Shown piece by piece: positions 52,594 to 63,100 of a stretch of 64,000 bases of DNA. The notes beneath the pieces were generated by a model. The model saw nothing but the letters and a program-made list of their open reading frames with translations. It was not told the origin of the DNA and did no database searches. This DNA is from Yponomeuta sedellus. Its lineage: Eukaryota > Arthropoda > Insecta > Lepidoptera > Yponomeutidae. The DNA lies in assembly GCA_934045075.1 (NCBI GenBank), contig OW203747.1, forward strand, positions 7,646,357 to 7,710,356, in the 5' to 3' direction. Numbering within the stretch: position 1 is the stretch's first letter; each line of letters opens with the position of its first letter. A program made the position numbers and the translations under genes.

Positions 52594-52830
52594 CTTTTAA
52601 AAACCTATTTAGAGGCTAAAAATTTCACCCATGCCGGGATTCGAACCCGCAACCTCTGGCTATCCGTGCCAGCGCTCTACAAATTGAGCCAATGGGCGAC
52701 TCACGGCATCAGTGAAATTTTGAACCTCTTTACACTATTCTCTGTATTACGTACCATTTTAGCCTCTAAATAGGTTTTTAAATTTGTTCCTTAGCACGGG
52801 TTAGTGCATTAAAAATAAAAATAGTATATA
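52594..52830 (+). mobile_element. SINE-tR1 foldback copy
   Basis: TTTTAAAAACCTATTTAGAG with an inverted tRNA-like module (52627-52699), to GTACC, then forward ATTTTAGCCTCTAAATAGGT and the 3' tail ending AAAAATAGTAT. A degraded AT-rich TSD (ATATAT..TTCTT) is possible. Confidence 0.7.
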
Positions 52831-53329
52831 ATCATATATATCTTTCTTATCTATTTTGTAAAGTTCACGACAACGGTTGCTTGTGATTTAGCCAACAACT
52901 GCGGTTTAAATTAAAACTATAGTTATTTTATTATTTGGTCCATTTACTTTCTTTACGAGTTAATTATAGTTCTTTGATGATACATTTAATGTGACTTGAA
53001 TATATAACTGGCGACATCGTTAGCTGCGTTTTGCAACTATGAGGATCAGAAACTATGAAATAAGTCGAACTTATAATTAAAATTAGACTTACTTGTTTAT
53101 AAGTGAGTTAAATTTTTAAATAACTTAAAAACTCCAAGAACTTATTTAAAGATTGGCACTTTTGCAGTGGTTTTTCCATTGACACTTTTAAGGTAATTTC
53201 TACCGAAGTTACAAGTTGACGCGTACTTTAATTTGAAACCTCATTTAGGGCTTGCTTAATACTTTTTCAGATTGTTTAGTCTTTGACTTTAAATTATTTT
53301 TTTTTATTTGTGTCGTTTTTTTCCTTATA
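52831..53329. other. Nothing recognised
   Basis: AT-rich spacer. Confidence 0.4.
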
Positions 53330-53440
53330 TATTATATTAATCTTTATTTTATACTAAAATTTAATTGGACATTACATAAGAAATAACATGTACAAAGGCG
53401 AGATTATCTCTACAAGAGATTTCTTCCAGCAACCTTTCTT
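53330..53440 (-). mobile_element. LINE-A 3' end
   Basis: ATTGGACATTACATAAGAAA, TAACATGTACAAAGGCGAGA, TTTCTTCCAGCAACC. Closest to the 190-290 copy. Confidence 0.6.
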
Positions 53441-53939
53441 TTTATTTACTATAATAGGTCAGCTGACGAAGACAATTTTATTTTGGTCTGACTTTATAAA
53501 ACAGTGACATTATCGCTGTTAATACTTTTAATTTACGCTTATTTTATTACAATCAGTTCAGCCGTTTGTAACAAAATCATAACACTCGTGTGCTGGGTAA
53601 AAGAGGGAGACGCCAATCTTCGCCAAAGTAGAGAAGAAGCAAAAATTTCTAATCTTCATCAAGCCCTGTCGTTGCTAGCTGTACCAAGTACATAATGTAA
53701 TTCGCGAGATGAAATTATCGCGAGGCCAATTTGGACCCAAGTACTTGTGCGTAGACATACTATGTGTGTGCGTTGCGTTGTATGCCCCAAATGCTTAAAA
53801 TATTCACGCTGTATACTCTAGGGGATTACTGAGGCATTGCTTAATTACTTGGTAACTTTCAGCAGTTTTATCCATTATAGAACAGAACAGGAACAGTATA
53901 GAAATAGTTTATTACTAAAACACACAATAATTAACAGAA
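53441..53939. other. Unassigned
   Basis: A 63-codon plus frame (53504-53695) has one hydrophobic stretch at its start (LLILLIYAYFITI) but no other feature. Not called. Confidence 0.35.
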
Positions 53940-54190
53940 ATAAGATAAGAATATTTTTTATTGCACACTGAAAAAACAACAAATACAAAATAATTACAAA
54001 TGTACATAGTACAATTGGCGGCCTTATTGCCAAAACAAATTTCTTCCAGACAACCTTACTATGGAAAGTTGCTGAAGGATATTAGAAATAGTAGTAGCTG
54101 GGATTCAACGTGTCCTCAGACTGCGTCTAACCATTTGGGTAATAAGAGAGAGCTTTTTAATTATACTCCTTTTATAACCATACACTTTAA
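53940..54190 (-). mobile_element. LINE-A 3' end, long
   Basis: ATATTTTTTATTGCACACTG, AGTACAATTGGCGGCCTTAT, TGCCAAAACAAATTTCTTCC, AGACAACCTTACTATGG. Confidence 0.65.
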
Positions 54191-54194
54191 TACA

Positions 54195-54395
54195 TAATTA
54201 AAACTGTTTCTATACGGATTTCACTCGTTTATTACATTTTTACAATTTTCCAACGTTTCGACACTTTTTCAGGTGCCGTGGTCTCGGAAGAATCACCGAG
54301 ACCACGGTATTTGACACAGTGCCGAAACGTCGGAAAATTGTAAAAATGTAAAATTAAATCAGTAAAATCCCTATAAATACAGTTTTAATTACATT
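54195..54395. repeat. Repeat P foldback
   Basis: AACTGTTTCTATACGGATTT..CCAACGTTTCGACACTTTTT..CCGTGGTCTCGG then CCGAGACCACGG..GTGCCGAAACGTCGGAAAAT..ATACAGTTTTAATTAC. Two inverted half copies meet at CCGTGGTCTCGG/CCGAGACCACGG. Confidence 0.65.
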
Positions 54396-54427
54396 TACTT
54401 ATACATAAACTCACGCCTGCATCACGA

Positions 54428-54612
54428 CAGGAACGGTGGCGCAGCGGTAGCGCATCTACCTACCATGCGAGAGGTCTCGAATTCGATCCCCGGCTGGGGA
54501 CAAAAAAACACAGGTCTTGGATGTTTTTGGTCGTTCCCACGACACAGGGTATCCTAGTGTGGGGCCAGAAGCAATGTATGTGCCTGTATGTAAATGTTAT
54601 GTTATGTTATAC
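54428..54612 (+). mobile_element. SINE-Gly, full length
   Basis: GGTGGCGCAGCGGTAGCGCA, CTACCATGCGAGAGGTCTCG, AATTCGATCCCCGG; tail AAATGTTATGTTATGTTA. Body shorter than the 26115 copy. Confidence 0.75.
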
Positions 54613-55309
54613 ATCTTTTTCCACCTGCCATAACCATAACAGACCTCTATATCTGCAGTCGTCACATAGAGCTATATAATACGTAGTCGACGCCGAGATG
54701 CAGTAGGTTTCTATAAATCAGCGTGTTACGAGGATAACTAAATTTCCTACAGGTCTGGCGGTTGGCTTACTGCCAGAAAGCGGTGTCCTAAAGTGGTAGT
54801 GCTACGAAAGTTTTCGTTGCCACGCTAATATATCTCACTTGACGACTACTGCACGGTTTGCTTCCCGCTGTTCCGATGATTTCGTCCTAAGTAAATATAT
54901 TTTGCGCGTTATTTTTTTTTGTTTAAGTAATTACGGTGTGTTGTTAAATTACTTTAATTACGTCGCAGGGTGTGAGTGAATTGGTTCGAGAGTTCTTGGG
55001 TTCAACACGGGCAAACCCCAATTTGTTGGTTATCTATGTTAGCGCATTTACATTAGCAATACCATTTGCTGACGAAGAAGGGATATATTATAATGAAGAA
55101 ACTTGTGCAAATATTTCTCAACAATAAAAATTATAAATCGACGGTAGGCAAGCAAGGTTATTAATCTCACACTCGACTCTAAAAGAAGACCTGAGAATAA
55201 CAATACCAAATGTTTTAAGATTAACTTCTACAAAAGCGTCTGGTGGTAACTTTGTACTATATTATCTATTTATTAGCTATTTAATTTATTTATAACTTCC
55301 ACAATTACG
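54613..55309. other. Nothing recognised
   Basis: No frame over 60 codons and no family match. Confidence 0.4.
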
Positions 55310-55670
55310 AAACGCTCGTGGCCTAGGCGAACCGAGTGATTGGAATCAATCACGTGGTTAAGCAACACAGGTGCGGTAAGGTAAGGGATGGGTGAGCGTC
55401 CCGTGTCTACCGCTAGTGGCATTTTTCCGAGCGCTTTCGTGCTTCGCAAGTCACATCAAGCCGTTGGTGCCGGCCGTCATATAATGGCAGTCGTTAAGCC
55501 ATGTCAGAGGCCTTATGGGCGGCTTGATAACTTCTGACAGTAAGGCCCGCCACTGTATTACAATCCTCCACCAACCCGGACTTGGCCCCCGTGGTGGAGT
55601 ATGGCCTAACCTTCCTCCGATGTAGGAAGGGACCCGTGCCCCAGCAGTGGGGACATATAAGGGTTGATAA
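55310..55670 (+). mobile_element. SINE-5S, full length
   Basis: CTCGTGGCCTAGGCGAACCG to GCAGTGGGGACATATAAGGG. Box C reads GGGATGGGTGAGCG; the intermediate element is degraded (GGTGCGGTAAGGTAA). Confidence 0.7.
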
Positions 55671-56167
55671 CGTAACGTTCCACTATTACGACATTTCAAG
55701 ATTTAATTCCTAGTAGAATGTTAGCCCTGTTACCTAACAAAATAAAGTTTTTATTTAAGACCTGCTTATCCCTGCCCATCTTCGACGGATCAATGACTCG
55801 GACAGGAGGGGAGCCAACGAACTGTGCTCAAAATTGTGGTTCGAACTAAGCGTTTAGACGACTCCATACATCTGTGTCGGCCACACTCACTAATTACCGG
55901 GAAATTTTTGTCGTCGGAAAAGTTTTTACGTTCCACAAGAATCGTGAGCTGCAGCTAAAATGCTGAGACAGAGATTAGAGTACGACAAAAGTGCAGCTCA
56001 CTTGTCCTGGTCCTAAACTAGGATACCCTGTGATTTAGATAAATAGATTGATTTTTAAAAGTCTTAATTAACATAAATGTATTTTGAGATATGTTACACT
56101 CCATTAGAAAGTAAGGTAAGATACATTAAAAAACTATAGGTAATTTTCAAGCTGCGCGCTTTTTTCG
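55671..56167. other. Unassigned
   Basis: Nothing recognised apart from CTAAACTAGGATACCCTGTG (about 56010), a SINE-Gly-like word. Confidence 0.4.
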
Positions 56168-56235
56168 ATCGATATCAACCCGTTTATGTCCCCTTTTATG
56201 TATGTGCTGGGGCATGGGTCTCTTCCTGCACCGCT
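56168..56235 (-). mobile_element. SINE-5S tail only
   Basis: CGATATCAACCCGTTTATGT, GGGGCATGGGTCTCTTCCTG. Confidence 0.55.
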
Positions 56236-56282
56236 ACGCGCCTTTTTAAACTTTAAAAATTATCACTAACCACTACATTTTA

Positions 56283-56517
56283 CACTATTTTTATTTTTAA
56301 TGCACTAACCCGTGCTAAAGAACAAATTTAAAAACCTATTTATTTACCTATTGTACGTAATACAGAGAATATTGTAAAGAGGTTCGAAATTTCACTGATG
56401 CCGTGAGTCGCCCATTGGCTCAATTGGTAGAGCGCTGGTACGGATAGCCAGAGGTTGCGGGTTCGAATCCCGGCATGGGTGAAATTTTTAGCCTCTAAAT
56501 AGGTTTTTAAATTTGTT
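56283..56517 (-). mobile_element. SINE-tR1 foldback copy, 13-bp TSD
   Basis: CCACTACATTTTA at 56270-56282 and 56518-56530. Inverted tail (CACTATTTTTATTTTTAATG..CCTATTTATTTACC), then plus-strand GTACGTAATACAGAGAATAT, a tRNA-like module (56407-56480) and AAATAGGTTTTTAAATTTGTT. Confidence 0.8.
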
Positions 56518-56530
56518 CCACTACATTTTA

Positions 56531-57015
56531 ATCATAACTTTATATAGGTACCGTATTCTAGAACTTAAAGAATAAAATACTACCATGGCTACTTTGAGCA
56601 GTAACACATTTCTCGCATACAACTATACTTAATAATTATGTTCCTATAGTATCTATTCAAGGACATCGAAGATATGGAAAAAAGCTTTAGACTAACATCT
56701 TGTTTAATTCAATGTTTATATTACAGTTAGTAATAGAGAAATTGAATTAAACAAGTTAATTAGGTTCATTCATGTGCTCTAATCACTAACGTTACGGGCG
56801 ACATTGCAACGAAAATGTCAAGGTCGCCCTGTTGTTGAATATACTTCTACTTCAGTATTTAGCCTGAGTGCGAATAATTTCGGTTTGCAGCGGGCAGGTT
56901 TATTTTATTTCAGTCGGTTTAGATAGTTAGATAGTGAACAATTTATTGTACATAAAAATGGAAATTGCACAGATATTTCTTAACCGAAGAGGAAAGACGG
57001 CGGCCTTCATTCCAA
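56531..57015. other. Unassigned with small hairpin and LINE-A scrap
   Basis: CTTGTTTAATTCAA/TTGAATTAAACAAG (about 56699-56752) is a perfect 14-bp inverted pair. 56930-57000 resembles a LINE-A end (GAACAATTTATTGTACATAA). Confidence 0.4.
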
Positions 57016-57601
57016 AAGTTGTGATGTTGTAAAGCGTTTTATGAATAATAAAACTGGAACGACTTCAACTGTGTCTTTTAATGATAATGTGTTTTATTTG
57101 TTTCATCGATAATATAAACAAAAAGCTTGGTAAAAAACAGGACAAGCAGGTAAAGGACGATTTATAAATATGGTCTAGTCTAATCGAAATGTAAAGTAGT
57201 AATTTTTGAACTAAAACTTTCGTAAGCACAACACATTGTAGACTTTTAGTCCGGATCTACTTATGGGTGTTGTTGTACCGGAAGAGTCCGACCAGTTTTC
57301 GCTCCGATTCGCAGAGCTCGTCTCACACTGAGTCGGTTGCAATTCGGTCGGTCGGAGCAACCGACGACGCGAGCTCCGTCTCTGCTCACCATGAATAAGC
57401 TCTGCGAATCGGAGCGAAACCTGGTCGGACTCTTCCGATATAACAACACCCGTAAGTAGATAGATCCGGACTAAAAGTCTATAAAGTAGTAATGCTCAAA
57501 ACATGAAGGATATCTCAAAAATAGGTGACATCATTTTTTGAAAATGATAGACACAATTGAAGAAATATAAAACATGGTGTAAAGAGGTTTGCACCGTTAC
57601 A
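57016..57601 (+). repeat. LTR-like repeat containing repeat B foldback
   Basis: Starts TTGTGATGTTGTAAAGCG and ends GGTTTGCACCGTTACA (12608-12967 family). 57236-57484 is two repeat B arms in inverse orientation: TGTAGACTTTTAGTCCGGAT..CGCTCCGATTCGCAGAGCT against AGCTCTGCGAATCGGAGCG..ATCCGGACTAAAAGTCTA, about 85 bp each, with a centre of about 70 bp. Confidence 0.65.
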
Positions 57602-58017
57602 GAGTGATCTCTTCCTTAATACCTTAATACCAGACGGTTTAATTGCTTAAGTGTTTCTCGGTCTTCCACCCCGTCAACAAAATACCTACACACTTTATCA
57701 AAATGTCACAAAAGACATCACAATTAAAGTAAGAAGGAGTTTTGTATGATAAAAAAGGTCAAAAAGCACCTAGAATATAATGTGTCACCGAAGTACAAAT
57801 GATACAAGAAAATGATTATACTTTTAATAGTGATAATAATATTTTATTTCATATAAACCAAAATCCATACACAACATATCAATCACACTATAAAAGATAG
57901 GAACCCGATAAAATAAATTAAACAAAGAAAGGACAAACAGCTCACAAATTACTACCTCGTTTCTGAGAGACTGGAAAGTTTAAGTTCATCCAGTGTCTCA
58001 GAAACGAACTTACCGTC
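57602..58017. other. Unassigned with 18-bp hairpin
   Basis: CGTTTCTGAGAGACTGGA (57958-57975) and TCCAGTGTCTCAGAAACG (57989-58006), one mismatch, 13-nt loop. Confidence 0.5.
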
Positions 58018-58060
58018 TTGATTCCAATCACTCGGTTCAACTAGGCCACGAGTGCTCTAA
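58018..58060 (-). mobile_element. SINE-5S head scrap
   Basis: TTGATTCCAATCACTCGGTT, CAACTAGGCCACGAGTGCTC only. Confidence 0.5.
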
Positions 58061-58469
58061 AACATATAAAGCTTTATTTGCAGACGAAACATAAAAATGT
58101 TAAAAAGGAACGAGACGGTTTTTTATAGCATAAGTTTCGTTGTTAAGCATTTTTGATTTCGAAAAAAAAATACTTCCATTAGACAGCTTCTTATTATGCA
58201 TCAAACGGAAGGGAAGTTTTGTTTTCGGAACGAACACCGAATTTCCGTGTACATAGACAGACTTTCTCCCCCAAAGAAAACCCATAAAGTTTACTTGGCA
58301 ATCCACTCGGCATAAAACAACATCAATATGTCGACATAACTCACAATGTCGTATCATCAACTGCGAAATACGACGCAAATGTTGTAAAGAATTTCATAGT
58401 CGCCCTTTTCGAGTATGGTACGAGTTAGAAGCTTTAACGAAAAAACGGGTGGGGCTGTATTTATTTTAT
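58061..58469. other. Unassigned, 92-codon minus frame
   Basis: 58100-58378 (-) is open but starts at a non-ATG codon, is Lys/Ser/Asn-rich at its end and shows no domain. Not called as a gene. Confidence 0.3.
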
Positions 58470-58790
58470 TATACTATTTTTATTTTTAATGCACTAACCC
58501 GTTCGTTCGTTATCAACCCTTATATGTCCCCACTGCTGGGGCACGGGTCTCTTCCTGCATCGCAGGAAGGTTAAATTGTTCCTTAAAAAATTGTTCCTTA
58601 GCACTACCCCGTGCTAAGGAACAATTTTTTTAAAACCTATTTAGAGGCTAAAAATTTCACCCATGCCGGGATCCGAACCCGCAACCTCTGGCTATCCACG
58701 CTGGCTATCGCTGGCACGGATAGCCAGAGGTTGCGGGTTCGAATCCCGGCATGGGTGAAATTTTTAGCCTCTAAATATGTTTTTAAAAAA
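58470..58790. mobile_element. SINE-tR1 foldback broken by SINE-5S tail
   Basis: 58470-58500 inverted tR1 tail; 58505-58573 SINE-5S tail (-); then TTAGCACTACCCCGTGCTAA, an inverted module (58643-58697) and its forward mirror (58718-58771), about 54-bp arms around CACGCTGGCTATCGCTGGCA. Only the 3' half of the tRNA-like part is kept, twice. Confidence 0.65.
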
Positions 58791-58819
58791 TTTGCTTTAT
58801 TGTTATAATTATTAAAAAA

Positions 58820-59090
58820 AATTAGATAAGATAAGAATATTCTTTATTGTACACCAGAGCACATACTCGTATTATAAAACATGTAAAGATACAAAGTACA
58901 ATTGACGGCCTTATTGCTAAAAGCAATTTCCTCCAGAGAACCTTACGACGGCAAGTTGCTGAAGGAAATTAGAGACGGGTAGTCGGTGAAAATATGAATA
59001 TATTAATACACTACTTATATAAATAACAATATACCTACATAAACAGTTACACACAAAGTTATGATAAACTTACATAAATAAAAAAAAAAT
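58820..59090 (-). mobile_element. LINE-A 3' end, long
   Basis: TATTCTTTATTGTACACCAG, AGTACAATTGACGGCCTTAT, TGCTAAAAGCAATTTCCTCC, AGAGAACCTTACGACGG. Confidence 0.7.
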
Positions 59091-59188
59091 ATTGCATAAA
59101 AAAACCAACACATAAAATGCATAAAGAAAATTGGGGTTATTTTGTATTTTTACGTCACTTTCTATAACCAAGAAAAACATAACGCCTC

Positions 59189-59777
59189 ATTACACTATTA
59201 TTATTTTTTTTAATGCACTAACCCGTGCTAAGGAACAAATTTAAAAACCTATTTAGAGGCTAAAAATTTCACCCATGCCGGGATTCGAACCCGCAACCTC
59301 TGGCTATCCGTACCAGCGCTCTACCAATTGAGCCAATGGGCGACTCACGGCATCAGTGAAATTTCGAACCTCTTTACAATATTCTCTGTATTACGTACAG
59401 GCAGCGACATCTGACTTAAGCAAATTGCATTACTTACAGCCCCGACTACCTACTTTGCAGTTAGGTTTAACATCGGAACGATATCTTAGCACGGGTTAGT
59501 GCATTAAAAAAATAATAATCATGTGGGTACAGTGATATCGTTCCGATGTTAAACCTAACTGCAAAGTAGGTAGTCGGGGCTGTAAGTAATGCAATTTGCT
59601 TAAGTCAGATGTCGCTGCCTGTACGTAATACAGAGAATATTGTAAAGAGGTTCGAAATTTCACTGATGCCGTGAGTCGCCCATTGGCTCAATTGGTAGAG
59701 CGCTGGTACGGATAGCCAGAGGTTGCGGGTTCGAATCCCGGCATGGGTGAAAATTTTTAGCCTCTAAATAGGTTTTT
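59189..59777 (-). mobile_element. SINE-tR1 inverted dimer, 14-bp TSD
   Basis: AAACATAACGCCTC at 59175-59188 and 59778-59791. A minus unit (tRNA-like about 59273-59343, to GGAACGATATC at 59485), a forward tail (59486-59517) and a complete plus unit from ATCATGTGGGTACAG (tRNA-like about 59678-59750). The arms are about 290 bp, near-identical, head to head, making one long imperfect palindrome inside one TSD. Confidence 0.85.
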
Positions 59778-59814
59778 AAACATAACGCCTCGTCAAGGGC
59801 TTCAAAACCAAAGT

Positions 59815-60165
59815 ATTGGAATCAATCACTTGAGTTAAGCAGTCAGGTGCGGGATGGGTGACCGTCCAGTGACTACCGCTAGTGGCATTTTTCGAGCGTT
59901 TTTTTCTTCGGAAGGCACGTTAAGCCGATAGTACCGGCTGTTATGTAATGGCAGTCGTTAAGCTATGTCAGAGGCCCTATGGGCGGCTACATAACTGCAG
60001 ACAGAACGGCCCGCCACTGTCTTACAATCCTCCACCAACCCGGACTTGGCCCCCGTGGTGGAGTATGGCTTAACCTTCCTGCGATGCAGGAAGAGACCCG
60101 TGCCCCAGCAGTGGGGACATGCGAGGGATCAATCCTTGTATGTCTCCACTGCTGGAGCACTGCGA
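59815..60165 (+). mobile_element. SINE-5S with tail-to-tail inversion
   Basis: Body and tail to GCAGTGGGGACATGCGAGGG, then GATCAATCCTTGTATGTCTC, CACTGCTGGAGCACTG, an inverted tail. Same arrangement as 49028-49280. The head lacks the GTTGTTG segment. Confidence 0.65.
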
Positions 60166-60271
60166 CTAATATGATTGACTATTAAGCCCTTGCTTGGTTC
60201 AGGGTTAAGCAGATTTAAGACTATCCGTCAAAAAGCTCCCGATAAAATGGAATTGTTAGAAAAAACATGTT

Positions 60272-60438
60272 TAAAAACCTATTTACAGGCTAAAAATCCC
60301 ACCCATGCCGGGATTCGAACCCGCGACCTCTGGCTATCCGTACCAGCGCTCTTTCTAACTGAGCTAATGGGCGACTCACCGGCATCAGTGAAATTTCGAA
60401 CCTCTTTACAATATTCTCTGTATTACGTACAGGCAACG
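60272..60438 (-). mobile_element. SINE-tR1, non-inverted, 11-bp TSD
   Basis: AAAAACATGTT at 60261-60271 and 60439-60449. The unit runs from GTTGCCTGTACGTAATACAG (minus) to GGTTTTTA, without the GCACGGGTTAG tail. Shows that the tail is not needed at the 3' end. Confidence 0.7.
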
Positions 60439-60509
60439 AAAAACATGTTGTTTATGCAAACGGCATGCCAGATCGTGTTCGATCGAAACTTTTCCAATAT
60501 GTTAGAGAA

Positions 60510-60790
60510 CATAAATTAATATAACAACACCCTTAAGTAGATCTGGACTAAAAGTCTACGATGTGTTGTGCTTACGAAAGAGGTTCGAAATTTCACTGAT
60601 TCCGTGAGTCGCCCATTGACTCAATTGGTAGAGCACTGGTACGGATAGCCAGAGGTTGCGGGTTCGAATCCCGGCATGGGTGAAATTTTTAGCCTCTAAA
60701 TAGGTTTTTAAATTTGTTCCTTGGCACGGGTTAGTGCATTAAAAATAAAAATAGTGTAAAGTTTTAGTTTAAAAAAAAAACATAAATTGA
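60510..60790 (-). mobile_element. Repeat B split by a plus SINE-tR1
   Basis: TATAACAACACCCTTAAGTA..GTTGTGCTTACGAAAG is repeat B (minus). SINE-tR1 (about 60575-60758; tRNA-like 60609-60682) interrupts it, and TTTTAGTTTAAAAA resumes the repeat B order seen at 57205-57225. AAAG borders both sides. Confidence 0.65.
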
Positions 60791-61737
60791 GGTTTTATCG
60801 TGCTTAAAACTGCAAATAAGAGAATAAAAAAAATATTTTAGCCTTATAAGACTTTCATTGAAATTATTCTCAATTTTACAATTCATTTTTGATAACTTTA
60901 TTTCCATAGTTATTATATTAAAGGGGTCTATTCGCGATTATTTTTTAGGTAAAACGTAATCGAGAGCCGAAATGTACTCACTACAGGGGACCGATTCTCG
61001 CCCCTGCGAATTGAAAGCGTAGACGCAAAATATTCGAAGGCTTAGGCAATTGTCGCATAAAAAAAGTGATAAGACAACTCGACAAAGTCATTAGACGTTT
61101 ATTTTCTCATTCGAATTAGATCTAGCACGGCGTTCATAATACAGATTTTAGCTGCCGCTCGACTCATTACGTAGAATTCCAAGTCATAAATCTTAGAGTC
61201 GTACACGACTTATTTGCTAATGAAGTGAAAATTGGCTGCCAGACAATCAACAATCGTATAATATGTCTATTATACGATTGTTTGAAAGAACGATTGTTAT
61301 ATGCATTGCTAGCCATATAGATAATTTGTCAAAACAAGCTATTATCAAAATGTGGTTATTGTTGCAAAGTGCAAGTGTGCAAACGATCGGGTGTGAGGAC
61401 GTATAAAGTCCTACAGATATGACTGAATAAGTATTCAAACGCTGTGTCTCGCAACTTGGACCCGAAACGATTATGCGGCCATCCGATATCCATATTTCTT
61501 TATGAAACCTTAAGGTCCTAAAATTCGATGGTTGGACCCTTTCAGGGGGGCCCCAGGGGTAATGTTTTAGAAACAGTTTTTTTGTCCTTTTGAATACGCG
61601 CATGCTTTTTACCCACGGGTTCGTCTAATAATATTAAGGAGTGGAAAGTTTCGTTTGTCTGTTTTTGTGTTCTTGTACCTAATACATTACAAAAACTCAT
61701 CAGTGCACTTGGACCTCTCCAATGTCTAATCGTTAAG
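60791..61737. other. Unassigned with 14-bp hairpin
   Basis: AACAATCGTATAAT (61249-61262) and ATTATACGATTGTT (61269-61282) are perfectly inverted. A 118-codon minus frame (61247-61603) has no recognisable domain. Confidence 0.4.
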
Positions 61738-62105
61738 AACCCCACTGCTGGGGCACGGGTCTCTTCCTGCATTGCAGGAAGGTTAGGCCATACTCCACCA
61801 AGCGGGCCAAGTCCGGGTTGGTGGAGGAGGAGGATTGTAAGACAGTGGCGGGCTAAGGCCCGCCACTGTCTTACAATCCTGTCAGAAGTTATCAAGCCAT
61901 AAGGCCTCTGACATGACTTAACGACTGCCTTTACATGACAGCCGTCAACAACGGCTTAACGTGCATTGCGAAGCACGGAAGTGCCCGGAAAAATGTTATT
62001 AGCGGTAGTCACGGGACGGTCACCCATCCTGCACCTGACCGCGCCTGTTGCTGTTTAACTCAAGTGATTGATTCCAAACACTCGGTTCGCCTAGTCCACG
62101 AGGAT
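61738..62105 (-). mobile_element. SINE-5S with an internal perfect inverted repeat
   Basis: Tail and body, then AGGATTGTAAGACAGTGGCG.. (61831-61853) faces its exact complement (61858-61880) with only TAAG between. The body then continues to the head (GACCGCGCCTGTTGCTGTTT). A 23-bp segment was thus duplicated in inverse orientation. Confidence 0.75.
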
Positions 62106-62499
62106 TCAATGTCTAATGCATGCTCCTTTTTTCTGTGCTTGGCTGTTCCCTTGCAGTTATTATACATTTACTAGCGGCCGTAATTGAAACACGTAGATAC
62201 TAATTGTGAGATTTAATAAGACGTAATTAAACGAATGTGAATCAACATTCTGGTTTGGATCGCAGTTAAGATAATGCACATTCATAATCAGAACACACAT
62301 TTTTCGCTTCGCCATTTTTATTCATCAGTTTTTTTTAATGATTGAACTTCTTTCGGCAATCCTTTACTGGCCAATCCCATTCACTTATTATTGTTTTTAA
62401 TCCGGATTAATTTACTTGATTTTTTTGTTTCAAGAGTCCGACCAGGTTTCGCTCTGATTCGCAGAGCTTGATCATGATAAGTAAAAAATAGAACAATAA
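62106..62499. other. Unassigned, with repeat B scrap
   Basis: 62400-62475 carries AAGAGTCCGACCAGGTTTCG, TCTGATTCGCAGAGCTTGAT (repeat B). The rest is AT-rich. Confidence 0.45.
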
Positions 62500-62735
62500 A
62501 AAATATTCATGGACTTATTACACAGATCTCGTTAGCCCTATACTAAGTACAACTAAATGATTTGTGTTATAGGTGCTAACTCGACGATAGATTTAATACA
62601 ATAAATACATAGATAACATCTAAGACATGAGGCAAACTAAAAAAATTCTTTTACTAGTTTGATCCGGCCGGGGATCGAACCCGAGACCTTCGGTTTTACA
62701 GTCAGCGTGCCAAACCGCTGCGCCACCGAGGCCTT
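62500..62735 (-). mobile_element. SINE-Tyr
   Basis: AATATTCATGGACTTATTAC..TTTGTGTTATAGGTGCTAAC, then GGCCGGGGATCGAACCCGAG (box B), CGGTTTTACAGTCAGCGTGC, CAAACCGCTGCGCCACCGAG. Mirror of 18166-18403. Confidence 0.8.
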
Positions 62736-62744
62736 CAAGCCTCG

Positions 62745-62874
62745 GTGTGTGAGTGTTAGGTTTGTTACTTCTTCACGTCTAAACGGCTGCAGCGATTTTA
62801 ATAAAAATTGGTATGGAGTTAGCTGACACCCTTGATTAACACATAGGCTAAGTTTTTTGCGGAATATTTATCAC
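62745..62874 (+). repeat. Repeat D
   Basis: GTGTGAGTGTTAGGTTTGTT, CTTCACGTCTAAACGGCTGC, AGCGATTTTAATAAAAATTG, TATGGAGTTAGCTGACACCC; inverse of 10725-10850. Confidence 0.55.
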
Positions 62875-62886
62875 AATATTAATCTT

Positions 62887-63100
62887 TTAAAAACCTATTT
62901 AGAGGCTAAAAAAAAGTGTAAAGAGGTTCGAAATTTCACTGATGCCGTGAGTCGCCCATTGGCTCAATTGGTAGAGCGCTGGCACGGATAGCCAGAGGTT
63001 GCGGGTTCGAATCCCGGCATGGGTGAAATTTTTAGCCTCTAAATAGGTTTTTAAATTTGTTCCTTAGCACGGGTTAGTGCATTAAAAATAAAAATAGTAT
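62887..63100 (+). mobile_element. SINE-tR1, 12-bp TSD
   Basis: AATATTAATCTT at 62875-62886 and 63101-63112. Starts with inverted TTAAAAACCTATTTAGAGGC, continues with GTGTAAAGAGGTTCGAAATT, a tRNA-like module (62952-63025; box B GGTTCGAATCC) and the full tail to AAAAATAGTAT. Confidence 0.85.

Noticed and set aside
58100..58378. 92-codon minus frame
   Set aside because: Non-ATG start, AT-driven composition at the end, no domain.
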